Part shown: one piece after another, positions 7,600-16,765 of the stretch
Layout of the letters: each line of letters opens with the position of its first letter
Numbering within the stretch: the stretch's first letter is position 1
Assembly (NCBI GenBank): GCA_046294495.1
Contig: JBKBKV010000001.1
Location: forward strand, 1-64,000
Direction: 5' to 3'
Length of the DNA: 64,000 nucleotides
Origin: HRBIN23 sp046294495
Lineage (GTDB): Bacteria > Chloroflexota > Dehalococcoidia > Lucifugimonadales > HRBIN23
The notes under the pieces: model-generated
Database searches by the model: none
Told to the model about the DNA's origin: nothing
What the model saw: the letters and a program-made list of their open reading frames with translations, nothing else
Translations under genes and position numbers: made by a program

Positions 7600-8649
7600 G
7601 TGCGGGCCATTGACTTACGAAGCGATACGGTAACACTTCCTACCCCGGAGATGCGGAAGGCGATGGCCGAGGCTGAAGTGGGAGACGATGTGTGGGGCGA
7701 AGACCCCACGGTGAACCGTCTGGAGGCTTTAGCGGCCGAGCGCATGGGCAAGGAGGCCGCCCTCTTTACCGCCAGCGGCACCATGAGTAATCTGCTGGCG
7801 GCGCTAACCTGGTGTAAACGGGGGGACGAAATCATCCTAGGCGACAAGTCACACATGTTCCTGAACGAAGTTGGAGGGGCATCGGCCCTGGGGGGGATAG
7901 CCTATCACCCTATCCCTAACGATCAGGATGGGCGTATGTCTCCCCAGGATGTGGAGGCGGCCATCCGTGCAGAGAACATCCACTTCCCGCGCACCGCGCT
8001 GGTGTGTCTGGAGAATACCCACAACCGCTGTAGCGGTGCGGTGCTGACCGCTAAGGACATGCAAGCGGTGGCGCAAGTAGCCCACCGAAGGGGCATCCCT
8101 GTGCACCTGGATGGCGCTCGTCTGTTCAACGCCGCCGTCTACTTGGGGTTGCCCGCCAGCGCCCTCACACAAGATGTAGACTCGGTGTGCTTCTGTCTCT
8201 CCAAGGGGTTGGCGTGCCCTGTTGGCTCCCTATTGTGTGGAAGTAAGGAGTTCATACGAGAGGCGCGCCGTTGGCGGAAGGCAGTAGGTGGGGGGATGCG
8301 CCAGGCTGGTATCCTGGCAGCCGCTGGCCTGGTAGCCCTGGAGAGCATGGTTGACCGCCTGGCTGAAGACCACCACAACGCACGGGAGTTGGCTAAAGGT
8401 CTAGCGGGCATACCAGGCATACGCCTGGACCCGGAACGGGTGCAGACTAACATCGTCATATTCCAGTGGACGGCTGGGCGGGTGCAGGAGTTTCTGGCTC
8501 GTCTGGCCCAGAGGGGGGTTCTGGCCTCTTATGTGGGGGGAGAGCAGGTGCGTATGGTTACTCACTATGGCATTACTGCCAGGGATGTGGCCCGGGCGGT
8601 TAGTATCGTGGGGGAAGTAGCCGAGGGGCTGGTCAAGGCTCAGGTGTAG
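7600..8649 (+). CDS. ltaE: Low-specificity L-threonine aldolase (PLP enzyme)
   Basis: Cleaves L-threonine or allo-threonine to glycine and acetaldehyde. It starts at GTG 7600 (VRAIDLRSDTVTLPTPEM) with GGAG nine bases upstream; the in-frame GTG at 7591 touches that site and is less likely. Family motifs are AEVGDDVWGEDPTVNRLE, CLENTHN, HLDGARLFNA and the PLP-lysine segment CFCLSKGLACPVGS. About 349 residues, the normal length for the fold-type I aldolase family. Confidence 0.92.
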   Translation: MRAIDLRSDTVTLPTPEMRKAMAEAEVGDDVWGEDPTVNRLEALAAERMGKEAALFTASGTMSNLLAALTWCKRGDEIILGDKSHMFLNEVGGASALGGIAYHPIPNDQDGRMSPQDVEAAIRAENIHFPRTALVCLENTHNRCSGAVLTAKDMQAVAQVAHRRGIPVHLDGARLFNAAVYLGLPASALTQDVDSVCFCLSKGLACPVGSLLCGSKEFIREARRWRKAVGGGMRQAGILAAAGLVALESMVDRLAEDHHNARELAKGLAGIPGIRLDPERVQTNIVIFQWTAGRVQEFLARLAQRGVLASYVGGEQVRMVTHYGITARDVARAVSIVGEVAEGLVKAQV

Positions 8650-8738
8650 GTTCGTCTTGCGTGGGAAAGGCACAGCAGAACATCTACCTGCTTTTTGCCT
8701 TCGCCACCCCAATTCCCCCTTGCCCGTCAGTTCAACGG

Positions 8739-10103
8739 CTAACTATCGGGAGGAGCGTCTTCTCGCCTTCCCATTTCCCTCTGCTTCCCCCACCACTCCC
8801 TAAGGCGCTGGGCAGCCTCTCGCTCGGCACCCTCTTCTGAAGGCTCATAGTAGCGGTGCCCCTTCAGGGCGGGGGGCAGGAAGTCCTGCTCCACGAAATG
8901 TCCCGGATAGTCGTGGGCGTAGCGGTAGTCCTGGCCGTAGCCCAAGCCCTTCATGAGCGGGGTTACAGGGTTGCGCAGATGAAGTGGAACAGGCTCCTGG
9001 CGGGTGTGCTGGACATCCTGGCGGGCCTTCAGAAGGGCCTTATAGGCCGAGTTGGACTTGGGGGCGGTGGCCAGGTATATGGTAGCCTCAGCAAGAGGGA
9101 TGGCCCCTTCCGGTAGGCCCACAAAGTGCACCGCTTGCTGACACGCCACGGCGATACACAGGGCGTGGGGGTCGGCGAGGCCGATGTCTTCGGCGGCCAG
9201 AATAACAAGCCGGCGGGCAATAAAGAGGGGGTCCTCGCCTGCCTCTAACATGCGCGCCAGCCAGTATACCGCCGCATCGGGGTCTGAGCCACGCACTGAC
9301 TTGATGAAGGCGGAGGTGGTGTCGTAGTGCTGGTCGCCAGCACGGTCATACTGGAGGGCGCGCCGTTGCAGTGCCTCCTCAATTAGGGGGAGGGTGATGG
9401 TGCGGCGCCCGTCCGGCCCGAGGGGTGCTGCTGTAGCGGCCAGTTCTACGGCGTTCAGCGCCACCCGTGCATCCCCACTGGCCAATGCCAGCAAAAGGTC
9501 CCAGGCGTCCTCGGCCAAGGTAATCCGTAGCGCCCCCAAGCCCCGTTGTTCATCGGCCAGGGCACGCTGGACGATGGTTTTCACCTGCTCATCGGTAAGG
9601 GGTTTGAGGGTAAACACACGACAGCGCGATAGGAGCGGGGCGATAACCTCAAAGGAGGGGTTCTCGGTGGTGGCCCCGATAAGGGTAACCGTGCCGTTCT
9701 CCACATAGGGAAGGATAGCGTCCTGTTGAGCCTTGTTGAAGCGATGGATTTCGTCAATGAACAGGATGGTGCGCTTTCCATACAGGCCGCGCCGCTCCTG
9801 GGCCTCTTCCACGATACGGCGCAGGTCGGCCACGCCGGCCGATACTGCCGAGATGGGTTCAAAGTGGGATTTGGTGAGGCGAGCGATAAGGTAGGCCAGG
9901 GTCGTCTTGCCTGAGCCTGGGGGCCCCCACAGGATCATGGACGGGATGTTGTCCTGCTCTATGGCCTTGCGAAGGAGCCGGCCGTGGCCGACCAGGTGCT
10001 CTTGCCCCAAGAACTCGTCCAGGGTGCGCGGGCGCATGCGTGCGGCCAGGGGCGCTTCCCGTTCTTGGGCACGCTGGCGCGCCGTTTCAAACAGGTCTGC
10101 CAC
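8739..10103 (-). CDS. rarA: Replication-associated recombination protein A (RarA/MgsA AAA+ ATPase)
   Basis: AAA+ ATPase acting at stalled replication forks. The 454-residue protein has a RarA start (MRPRTLDEFLGQEHLVG), Walker A GPPGSGKTT, Walker B LFIDEIHRFNKAQQD, sensor 1 TLIGATTENPSF and the C-terminal MgsA domain (SFIKSVRGSDPDAAVYWLAR and GLGYGQDYRYAHDYPGHF). It converges with ltaE. An AGCAG/CTGCT hairpin followed by TTTTT lies in the 89-bp gap (about 8671-8698) and may end ltaE transcription. Confidence 0.95.
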   Translation of the reverse strand: MADLFETARQRAQEREAPLAARMRPRTLDEFLGQEHLVGHGRLLRKAIEQDNIPSMILWGPPGSGKTTLAYLIARLTKSHFEPISAVSAGVADLRRIVEEAQERRGLYGKRTILFIDEIHRFNKAQQDAILPYVENGTVTLIGATTENPSFEVIAPLLSRCRVFTLKPLTDEQVKTIVQRALADEQRGLGALRITLAEDAWDLLLALASGDARVALNAVELAATAAPLGPDGRRTITLPLIEEALQRRALQYDRAGDQHYDTTSAFIKSVRGSDPDAAVYWLARMLEAGEDPLFIARRLVILAAEDIGLADPHALCIAVACQQAVHFVGLPEGAIPLAEATIYLATAPKSNSAYKALLKARQDVQHTRQEPVPLHLRNPVTPLMKGLGYGQDYRYAHDYPGHFVEQDFLPPALKGHRYYEPSEEGAEREAAQRLREWWGKQREMGRREDAPPDS

Positions 10104-10151
10104 CTCCCACCCCTTTCACACGGCCTACGGCCGTGCCAAGCACGCCTCCCC

Positions 10152-10334
10152 TCACACCTCCAGGGCTACAGCCAAATGTTCCTCGGCGTCCAGGTTTCCC
10201 TCGGCGGTTCCCAGGAGCCAGGGATTGGCCTCCAGGCGTGTGCCTCCGCAGGCGGGGCAAGCCGGCTCGCCCCGGTCGGCGCGGAACCAGGGGAAAATAT
10301 GTCCGCAGGAAAGGCAGCGGAAACGCTCCACCAT
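10152..10334 (-). CDS. Small zinc-ribbon protein
   Basis: A 60-residue protein with two Cys pairs (CLSCGH and CPACGG) spaced as a zinc ribbon, followed by a short helix. It resembles one-domain zinc-ribbon or rubredoxin-like regulatory proteins; no specific family is assigned. It lies 48 bp downstream of rarA on the same strand? No: it is on the minus strand, upstream of rarA, so the two may be co-transcribed. Confidence 0.65.
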   Translation of the reverse strand: MVERFRCLSCGHIFPWFRADRGEPACPACGGTRLEANPWLLGTAEGNLDAEEHLAVALEV

Positions 10335-10419
10335 GCCTCTAGCCAGGCTTTCCTTTTTAGTGTATCATAGCGCCGATGGGCAAGGCAGCCCAAGGGCTGT
10401 CTCTTTTTAGGGGGGAGGA

Positions 10420-12123
10420 TTGGCCAGCCTCCCAACGATGGTGGAGATTGTGGCCGCCGTGGCGGCCGCTTTCCTCTTTGGCGGTGTGGCCCGGCGATTG
10501 GGGCAACCCCCGGTGCTAGGCTATATTCTGGGGGGCGTTGCGGTTGGCCCTTACGCCAGCGGCCTTATCAAAGACACCAACCAGGTTACCCTTCTGGCCC
10601 AGTTGGGCGTTGCCTTCCTGATGTTCCAGGCGGGCACGGAACTCTCCTTATCTCACCTGCGCAGGCTGAGCCGTTTTCCGCTACTGGGGCCTTTTCTGCA
10701 ACTGGCTCTCACGGTCCCCTTGGTGGCCCTGGCGTCTGTTGCTGGCCTGCCGTGGGGGCAGGCTGCCTATCTGGGCCTTATCCTCTCCTTTTCCAGCACC
10801 ACAATGGTGGCCAAACTGCTGGCCCAACGGGGCGAGGCAGATACCCTTCACGGGCGTTTGGCCATGCCTTACACCCTGGTGCAGGACTTGCCCATCCCCT
10901 TGGGGCTGGCCTTAGTCTCGGCACTGGCACCGGGCCAAGGGGGAGGGGCAACAACAGGGCTTGTGCTGGCTCTGGGGAAGGCTACGGCCTTCGTGGTGGT
11001 GGCCTATGCCCTGGGCATCCAGGTTGCGCCTCCTCTGATGCGTAGAGTTGCCCAGTGGGGCCGAGAGTTGCTCCTGTTAGCCGCAGTGGCCCTTGCCCTG
11101 GGCATGGCCTATCTGACCAACCTGTTGGGTGTGTCCATGGCCCTGGGGGCCTTTGTGGCGGGGCTTCTGCTGGCCGAAACCGATGTGAGCCGCCGGGTGC
11201 TGAAGGAGGTATCCCCCGTCTCGGACATCTTCGTAACCTTTTTCTTTCTGTCGGTAGGTATGCTCCTGGACATTCCCTTTGTGCTCCACAATCTGGTGGG
11301 CGTGGGAATGGTGGTGGGCCTCGTGGTGGTGGTAAGGACGGTGCTCATTATGGCGGTGGCGCTCGCCTTTGGCTTCCGAGGACGCACCGTCGTGCTTATG
11401 GCCCTCCTGATGGCCCAAATGGGGGAGGAAGCCTTCCTGCTGGCCCAGGGGGCCCTGTCGGTGGGGTTCCTGTCCATGAGCACCTACTCCCTGGTGTTGG
11501 CTGGGGCGGTGCTCTCTATTGTGGTGAACCCTGCAATAGTGTCGGCTGGCGATCCCCTGACCCGTTTTCTCCGACGCCTTCCAGTGATGGGGGGCCTTTT
11601 CCGTGAGCCTCGGCGCGCCTTCCTGGGACAGGCGCACCGTAGAGAGATGGCGGGGCACACTATTATCTGCGGGTATGGGCAAATGGGGGAGGAAACAGCC
11701 CAGGCCCTGGAGAGGCGGGGTTTCCCCTTTGTGGTGATAGACCTTGATAGGGAGCGTCTACGCCCCCTGCGCGAACAGGGTGTCCCGTGTATCCTTGGGG
11801 ATGCAGCCGACCCGGAGGTGCTGGAGCAAGCGGGGCTGGCGCGGGCCTCGGCGGTGGCGGTTACTTTCCCCGACAGCCGTAGCGTGGAGCGGGTGGTGCG
11901 CTCGGTGCGGGGTCTGCGTCGCGGAGTGGAGATTATCGCCCGTGCCAGCGGGACAGAGGAGCAGGCGATAGAGACCCTTCGGGAGGCGGGCGCTAGCGAG
12001 GTCATTCACCCCAGTTTTGAAGCGAGCCTGGGCTTTGTGCGGGGGGTGCTCAGAGCAGTGGGGGTTCCCCCCAGGGAGGTAGAGCGCTTCCTTATCGTGC
12101 GCCGGGTCAATTTCTATGGATAG
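10420..12123 (+). CDS. CPA2-family cation/proton antiporter with RCK (TrkA-N) domain, KefB/RosB-like
   Basis: Monovalent cation:H+ antiporter. About 385 N-terminal residues form some 12 membrane helices (GYILGGVAVGPYASGL and LGAFVAGLLLAETD are CPA2 features). A cytoplasmic RCK_N domain follows (TIICGYGQMGEETAQALE, a GxGxxG NAD-binding fold, then LGDAADPEVLEQAG). TTG 10420 is one base from GGAGG; ATG 10438 is an alternative start. The 567-residue length fits KefB/KefC-like proteins. It converges with the alpha/beta hydrolase, stops one base apart. Confidence 0.88.
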   Translation: MASLPTMVEIVAAVAAAFLFGGVARRLGQPPVLGYILGGVAVGPYASGLIKDTNQVTLLAQLGVAFLMFQAGTELSLSHLRRLSRFPLLGPFLQLALTVPLVALASVAGLPWGQAAYLGLILSFSSTTMVAKLLAQRGEADTLHGRLAMPYTLVQDLPIPLGLALVSALAPGQGGGATTGLVLALGKATAFVVVAYALGIQVAPPLMRRVAQWGRELLLLAAVALALGMAYLTNLLGVSMALGAFVAGLLLAETDVSRRVLKEVSPVSDIFVTFFFLSVGMLLDIPFVLHNLVGVGMVVGLVVVVRTVLIMAVALAFGFRGRTVVLMALLMAQMGEEAFLLAQGALSVGFLSMSTYSLVLAGAVLSIVVNPAIVSAGDPLTRFLRRLPVMGGLFREPRRAFLGQAHRREMAGHTIICGYGQMGEETAQALERRGFPFVVIDLDRERLRPLREQGVPCILGDAADPEVLEQAGLARASAVAVTFPDSRSVERVVRSVRGLRRGVEIIARASGTEEQAIETLREAGASEVIHPSFEASLGFVRGVLRAVGVPPREVERFLIVRRVNFYG

Positions 12124-12124
12124 G

Positions 12125-12886
12125 TTATGCCCATCGCAGGAGCATATCCCCTATAGCCTCGGGCACGGTAAGAGGCGCTTCGTGGCCTGCCTCTATCTCT
12201 ACCACTTCTGCCTCCAGGCGCTGGGCCGCCTGGCGCTGATATTCAGCAGGGAAGAGACGGTCGTGGGCCAAAAGCATATAAGTTACGGGAGAAGGGGGCT
12301 TGAGGGCCTCTGAGGGCAAGGGCTGCAGGAAGGGTGCTAAGGGCAATGGGGTGAGGCGTTTGAGGAGAAGCACAGCGGCGGTGGGGTAGTCCATATCCGA
12401 TGCCAGAACCTTCAGCACAAACTCCCGGTGCAGACGCATGTAGCCTTTTGGCGCTGGGAGCAGACGCTGCCCCCGGAGGGCTAGGCGCGCAGCCGGTGGG
12501 AGCGCCTGGAGTGGTGCCTGCCCCGCTTCGGGCACTACACCAGCCAGGAGCACAAGGCGAGTAGGGGAATCCTTCAAATGCTGAGCAACCAGAAGGGCGA
12601 TGGACGCGGTGAGGCCGTGGGCGACCACTATGGGCTTGCGCAGGCCCTTCTCAGCGGCCGCCTCGGCTACTGTCCGGGCGCACCCTTCGGCTGTGAGAGT
12701 CTGGGGCGGGTCGGCGCAGAAGCGGCCCCCATGTCCGGGTAGGTCAGGCAGGGCTACTCGCCACGCCGCGAAAAGGGGGTGGCGCAGGGGTTCGCGCCTG
12801 CGCCGGGCGTGCTCCAGGTAGCCCCAGATCCTTTCCCACTCCCACTTGCCGTGCCCTGCCTCGTGGATGAGGAGGAAGTCTGCCAT
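12125..12886 (-). CDS. Alpha/beta-hydrolase fold protein lacking the nucleophile Ser
   Basis: About 253 residues with alpha/beta-hydrolase topology: an N-terminal LLIHEAGHGKWEW strand-turn, PDLPGHGGR, and acid and His candidates in LLAHDRLFP and IEAGHEAPLTVPEAI. The nucleophile elbow, normally GHSxGG, reads VVAHGLTAS, so Ser is replaced by Gly (codon GGC). It resembles the MenH/salicylate-esterase group. ATG 12886 has AGGTGA seven bases upstream; an ATG at 12910 overlaps the selA stop by 4 bp and is the alternative. It may be a non-hydrolytic or inactive member. Confidence 0.72.
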   Translation of the reverse strand: MADFLLIHEAGHGKWEWERIWGYLEHARRRREPLRHPLFAAWRVALPDLPGHGGRFCADPPQTLTAEGCARTVAEAAAEKGLRKPIVVAHGLTASIALLVAQHLKDSPTRLVLLAGVVPEAGQAPLQALPPAARLALRGQRLLPAPKGYMRLHREFVLKVLASDMDYPTAAVLLLKRLTPLPLAPFLQPLPSEALKPPSPVTYMLLAHDRLFPAEYQRQAAQRLEAEVVEIEAGHEAPLTVPEAIGDMLLRWA

Positions 12887-12906
12887 AGGTGATTCACCTC
12901 GCTCTG

Positions 12907-14277
12907 TCATGCCCCCAGCGCCATGTGGATGGCGCGCAGGAGGGCCTCCTCTTCTTCTGGGAGAACAGTGCGTGGGTCCAGGACAACCCGCTCCCCCTGG
13001 ATACGGGCGATCACGGGAGGCCTCTGCTGGCGCAGGCGTCTGGCCAGTTCCTTGGCTCCCCCGGGAACGCGATCGGAAGCAATGGAGACCAGCCAGGTGG
13101 GAAGGGTCTCTCCGGGGAGGCTTCCACCGCCGATGGTGGACTCGCCCTTCTCAACCCGAGCACATGGGCCAATGGACGCTTGCCAGGCGAGAGCCTTCTG
13201 CTCCAGCGTAGCCAGGGGCCGGGCGATCATCTGCCAGATGGGGATCTTTGCTAATGCCTCGCCCTTTAGGTAGTGGAGCAGGGTGGCTGACAGGCCTGCC
13301 AGGCTAACTTTGTCTATGCGCACTGCGCGAGCAAGGGGATGGCGAGCCAGCAGGCGCACCCATTGTTTCTTGCCTACAACGATACCCGCCTGGGGCCCCC
13401 CCAGCAGTTTGTCCCCCGAGAGGAAGGCCAGGTCTGCCCCGGTGCGGATGCTCTCTTGGGGCGTGGGTTCGTGGGCAAGGCCGAAGGCCGTTGTTTCCAG
13501 CAGGCAGCCGCTCCCCAAGTCGTGGAGCACAGGGATACCCCTGGCACGTCCCAGGGCAACCAGGTCCTCCAAGGGGGGCTCGTGGGTAAATCCCAGGATG
13601 CGGAAGTTGGAACGGTGCACGCGCAAGAGCGCACCAGTGTTGGGGGTTATAGCGTTTTCATAGTCAGAGATATAAGTGCGGTTGGTGGTGCCCACCTCCA
13701 CCAGGGTGGCCCCAGACTGGCGCAGGACATCGGGGATGCGGAAGCCTCCCCCGATTTCCACCGCTTCACCTCTAGAGACGATGACCTCCTTGCCCCGTGC
13801 CAGGGCAGATAGCCCCAGAAGGACTGCGCTAGCGTTGTTGTTGACAACCAGGGCATCTTCGGCGCCGGTGAGGGCACATAGCAGGTAGCGCACATGCTCC
13901 TGTCGGCTCCCTCGTTCCCCCTCCTCTACATCCATCTCCAAATCGGTGTAGCCTTGGGCGGCTTCCTGCATAGCCTGGATAGCCTCCTGGGAGAGGGGGG
14001 CACGCCCCAGGTTGGTATGCAGGATAACGCCTGTGGCGTTGATAAGGGGCCGAGGCCCGCCTCGCCAGCGGTGAGTGGCCAGGTGGGCTGTTCTAAGGGC
14101 AAGGGCATCCAGGGTAGGGATGGGCTGGCCCCGGGAGGCGTCTCGTCGGGCCTCCTCCACCACCTGGCGGGCAAGGTCTACCACTGCCTCCCGTAGATAG
14201 TGAGATAGCAGGCCCTGCACCTGGGGATGGCCCAGGAGGCGGTCAACACTGGGGAGGGTGCGCAGGGTTTCACTCAC
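12907..14277 (-). CDS. selA: L-seryl-tRNA(Sec) selenium transferase
   Basis: Converts Ser-tRNA(Sec) to Sec-tRNA(Sec) using selenophosphate and PLP. The 456-residue product begins LRTLPSVDRLLGHPQVQGLL, typical of SelA. It has LINATGVILHTNLGRAPLS, the VNNNASAVLL segment and the PLP-lysine region FLSGDKLLGGPQAGIVVG. It overlaps ccmD by 8 bp. selB, selD and tRNA-Sec are not seen in this window. Confidence 0.93.
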   Translation of the reverse strand: MSETLRTLPSVDRLLGHPQVQGLLSHYLREAVVDLARQVVEEARRDASRGQPIPTLDALALRTAHLATHRWRGGPRPLINATGVILHTNLGRAPLSQEAIQAMQEAAQGYTDLEMDVEEGERGSRQEHVRYLLCALTGAEDALVVNNNASAVLLGLSALARGKEVIVSRGEAVEIGGGFRIPDVLRQSGATLVEVGTTNRTYISDYENAITPNTGALLRVHRSNFRILGFTHEPPLEDLVALGRARGIPVLHDLGSGCLLETTAFGLAHEPTPQESIRTGADLAFLSGDKLLGGPQAGIVVGKKQWVRLLARHPLARAVRIDKVSLAGLSATLLHYLKGEALAKIPIWQMIARPLATLEQKALAWQASIGPCARVEKGESTIGGGSLPGETLPTWLVSIASDRVPGGAKELARRLRQQRPPVIARIQGERVVLDPRTVLPEEEEALLRAIHMALGA

Positions 14278-14548
14278 GGCGGGTAGAGGTGCCTTGGCGC
14301 TGGGCCTGCCCCGCCGATAGGGTGGAGCGGTACAACTGCTCCATATCCCTGCGGAGGTCCGCTTGTCGGCGCGCCAGGTAGAACAGGTAGCCGAAGAAGA
14401 GGAGCCACACGATGGCGAAGGCTACAAAGAGATAGCCAAGGAAACTCTCCCCTGGGGCTTGCTGGGCAAGCCCTCCCGTGGCCACGGCGCCCGGGGGCGC
14501 GAGAAGAAGGGGAAGGTCAGGGCCGGGGTGCTTGCTGAATGCCACCAT
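14270..14548 (-). CDS. ccmD: CcmD-family haem exporter small subunit
   Basis: A 92-residue protein with one membrane helix (GYLFVAFAIVWLLFFGYLF) followed by a charged segment LARRQADLRRDMEQL, the usual CcmD layout. It overlaps the 3' end of ccmC by 32 bp and has AAAGGA upstream of its ATG. CcmD helps release holo-CcmE from the CcmABC complex in cytochrome c maturation. Confidence 0.72.
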   Translation of the reverse strand: MVAFSKHPGPDLPLLLAPPGAVATGGLAQQAPGESFLGYLFVAFAIVWLLFFGYLFYLARRQADLRRDMEQLYRSTLSAGQAQRQGTSTRRE

Positions 14549-15260
14549 AGCGCATCCTTTCCAGAGCCTCTTCCATACGGCGAAGGCGGTAGCGGAAGGC
14601 CAACAAATAGGCGAAGAGCAGAGTGAAGGCCACCAGGGATACCACCAGGGTTACCACCATAGGCCCCTCCAGCGCCCCTGGCTGGGCCTGGGGGCCGATG
14701 ACCTGCCCAGGGTGCAGGTCGCGCCACCACTGCACAGAAAGGTAAACAATGGGCACATTTAGGAAGCCGATGATGCCCAGCACCGCGGCGAAGCGCGCCC
14801 CCTGGGGGCCTTTGGGGGCATACGCCCGCAGAAGCAGGTAGCCCAAATAGATAAGCCACAGGATAAGGGATGTGGTCAGGCGAGGCGACCAGGTCCACCA
14901 GACACCCCAGACCGGGCGTGCCCAGATGGAGCCGGTAATTAGCATCAGTGCACCCAGGACAACCCCGATTTCGGCGCTGGTGTAGGCCAGGCTATCCCAT
15001 CGCTCGCTTCCCCTCCACAGGTAGGCTATGCTGGCTATGAACACCACCCCAAAAGCCAGGAAAGCCACCCACGCCAGGGGCACATGGAAATAGAAAACCC
15101 GCTGCACCACACCCAGGTTTACATCGGTGGGCACCCACAGGAAGATAAGGGCTAGGCTGGCCAGCATACTTGCCCCTGCCATGGCCAGCAGGGCCTGCTC
15201 TCCCCAGGGCATTGCCCAGGTTTGGGGTGTGTTTCCTTTGTGCTCCACACAGCCCTCCAC
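14517..15260 (-). CDS. ccmC: Haem exporter protein CcmC (CcsA-type haem handling protein)
   Basis: Membrane protein that delivers haem to CcmE in system I cytochrome c biogenesis. The 247 residues include six hydrophobic helices, the tryptophan-rich WWTWSPRLTT motif (variant of WWD, with WGVWWTWS) and conserved His residues (FYFHVPLAW). GTG is the start codon at 15260, with GTG 15248 possible. It lies in a ccmA-B-C-D set, 8 bp after ccmB. CcmE, CcmF and CcmH are not in the window. Confidence 0.88.
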   Translation of the reverse strand: MEGCVEHKGNTPQTWAMPWGEQALLAMAGASMLASLALIFLWVPTDVNLGVVQRVFYFHVPLAWVAFLAFGVVFIASIAYLWRGSERWDSLAYTSAEIGVVLGALMLITGSIWARPVWGVWWTWSPRLTTSLILWLIYLGYLLLRAYAPKGPQGARFAAVLGIIGFLNVPIVYLSVQWWRDLHPGQVIGPQAQPGALEGPMVVTLVVSLVAFTLLFAYLLAFRYRLRRMEEALERMRYGGIQQAPRP

Positions 15261-15268
15261 CGGGGGGT

Positions 15269-15940
15269 CTACTCCCCCAGGATAAAGTCGAACAGCGCTC
15301 CGCCCACCACCAGGAACAGGGTATCAAAGGCTATGATAAGAGAAATCCAGCGGGCGGTGGCTTCTCCTTCACCTTTAAGGATAGCACTGGTGGTGGCCAG
15401 CCCTGCGATAATCACAGGCAAGGCGATTGGGAAGAAGAGAACAGGCAGGAGCACCTCCCGTGCCCTTGTGTGCACCGACACGGCCGAGAACACTACCCCC
15501 ACGGCGCAGAAGCCGAGGGTGGACAGAAAGGTGGCTAGCCACAGGCGGGGCAGAAGGAAAGGCAAGCCGAAGAGGGCTGAAAAGACAGGGAGCAGGACGG
15601 CTTCCACACCCAACAGGAAAAGGAGACTGGCCAGCAGTTTCCCCGAGTAGATGATGGAGCGCGGCACAGGGCAGGAGAGGAGGCCTTCCAGCCCTCCCTG
15701 CTCCCGCTCAAGGGCGAAGAGGCGGATGAACCCAAGGGTGCCGAGAAAGGTAAGGGTAGACCAGAGAACCCCTGGCGCTAGTATGGGCACCAGGGCAGGG
15801 CGAGGCTCAAAGGCGAAGGTGAAGAGCACGACTAAAGAGACCACAAAGACGAGAAGGGGAAGCACCAGTTCCCGGCTCCGCACTTCCAGGAGCAGGTCTT
15901 TCCACACCAGGCCCCACAGGGCGATAAGCACAGTCCTCAC
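15269..15940 (-). CDS. ccmB: Haem exporter permease CcmB
   Basis: ABC permease of the CcmABCD complex. The 223-residue protein has six hydrophobic segments and the CcmB-like pattern LVWKDLLLEVRSRE near the N-terminus, then LALEREQGGLEGLLSCPVPR and the SLIIAFDTLFLVVGGALFDF end. It overlaps ccmA by 4 bp, indicating translational coupling. Confidence 0.88.
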   Translation of the reverse strand: MRTVLIALWGLVWKDLLLEVRSRELVLPLLVFVVSLVVLFTFAFEPRPALVPILAPGVLWSTLTFLGTLGFIRLFALEREQGGLEGLLSCPVPRSIIYSGKLLASLLFLLGVEAVLLPVFSALFGLPFLLPRLWLATFLSTLGFCAVGVVFSAVSVHTRAREVLLPVLFFPIALPVIIAGLATTSAILKGEGEATARWISLIIAFDTLFLVVGGALFDFILGE

Positions 15941-16656
15941 ACCTCGTTTCCCTGCCCCACCACTAGGCGTTGGTAGGCCGTCAAGAAGGCGGGGGCGTTG
16001 GCCTGGGGGTGCTTTTCGGTCAGAGCCAGGCGCCCCTTCAGCAGGGCTACGGCGCTGTGGGCTAGGGCCAGACCCCAGGAAACCTGGTGGGTGGTGATAA
16101 GGGTAGCGCCCCCGCCGGCGCAGTGCTCCCTCACCACCTGCTCCAGGGTTGACAAAGCGGCGGCATCCAGGCCGGCCTCCGGCTCGTCCAGGAGGAGCAC
16201 CCGAGGTTGGTGGAGGAGAGCCCGGGCAAGGGCGGCCCTCTTCTGCAAGCCGTGGGAGAGGGTGCGCAGACGATGGTGGAGGCGATCCTCCAGCCCCAGG
16301 CGATGCACCAGAATACCAATTCGTTCTGAAGCGTGGGAGACGCCAAACATGCGGGCGAAGAAAAGGAGGTTCTCCCAGATGGTCAGGTCGGCATAGAGGA
16401 GGGGGGCGTGGGTCAGGAGGCCCACCGTTCGGCGCACCTCAAGGGCGTGGGTGTGGAGAGGGAAACCTGCCACGGCCCCCCATCCCCCTGTAGGGCGGGC
16501 CAACCCGCTCAGCACTCGCACCAGGGTGGTTTTGCCCGAACCGTTTGGGCCAAAGACCACAAGGGTCTGCCCCCAGTCCAGGGAAAGGTCAATCCCGTCC
16601 AGGGCCAAGTGGGGGCCGTAGGCGCGGCAGAGACCCCTGGTTTGTATCGCCGTCAT
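15937..16656 (-). CDS. ccmA: Haem exporter ABC ATPase CcmA
   Basis: ATPase of the CcmABCD complex that releases holo-CcmE. The start at 16656 (MTAIQTRGLCRAYG) is chosen because AGGAGG lies nine bases upstream; an in-frame extension reaches 16707. About 239 residues with Walker A FGPNGSGKTTL, signature LSHGLQKRAALARAL and Walker B VLLLDEPEAGLD. Divergent from metG. Confidence 0.88.
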   Translation of the reverse strand: MTAIQTRGLCRAYGPHLALDGIDLSLDWGQTLVVFGPNGSGKTTLVRVLSGLARPTGGWGAVAGFPLHTHALEVRRTVGLLTHAPLLYADLTIWENLLFFARMFGVSHASERIGILVHRLGLEDRLHHRLRTLSHGLQKRAALARALLHQPRVLLLDEPEAGLDAAALSTLEQVVREHCAGGGATLITTHQVSWGLALAHSAVALLKGRLALTEKHPQANAPAFLTAYQRLVVGQGNEV

Positions 16657-16765
16657 AATGGGGAGCCTCCTATGGGTTATCCTACCCCGTTCCCTCACGT
16701 TGGACAACGCCTTCTAGGCGCACTAGTATGCTAGGATAGAAGAGGGGTGTTCAAGAAAGGGAAAG

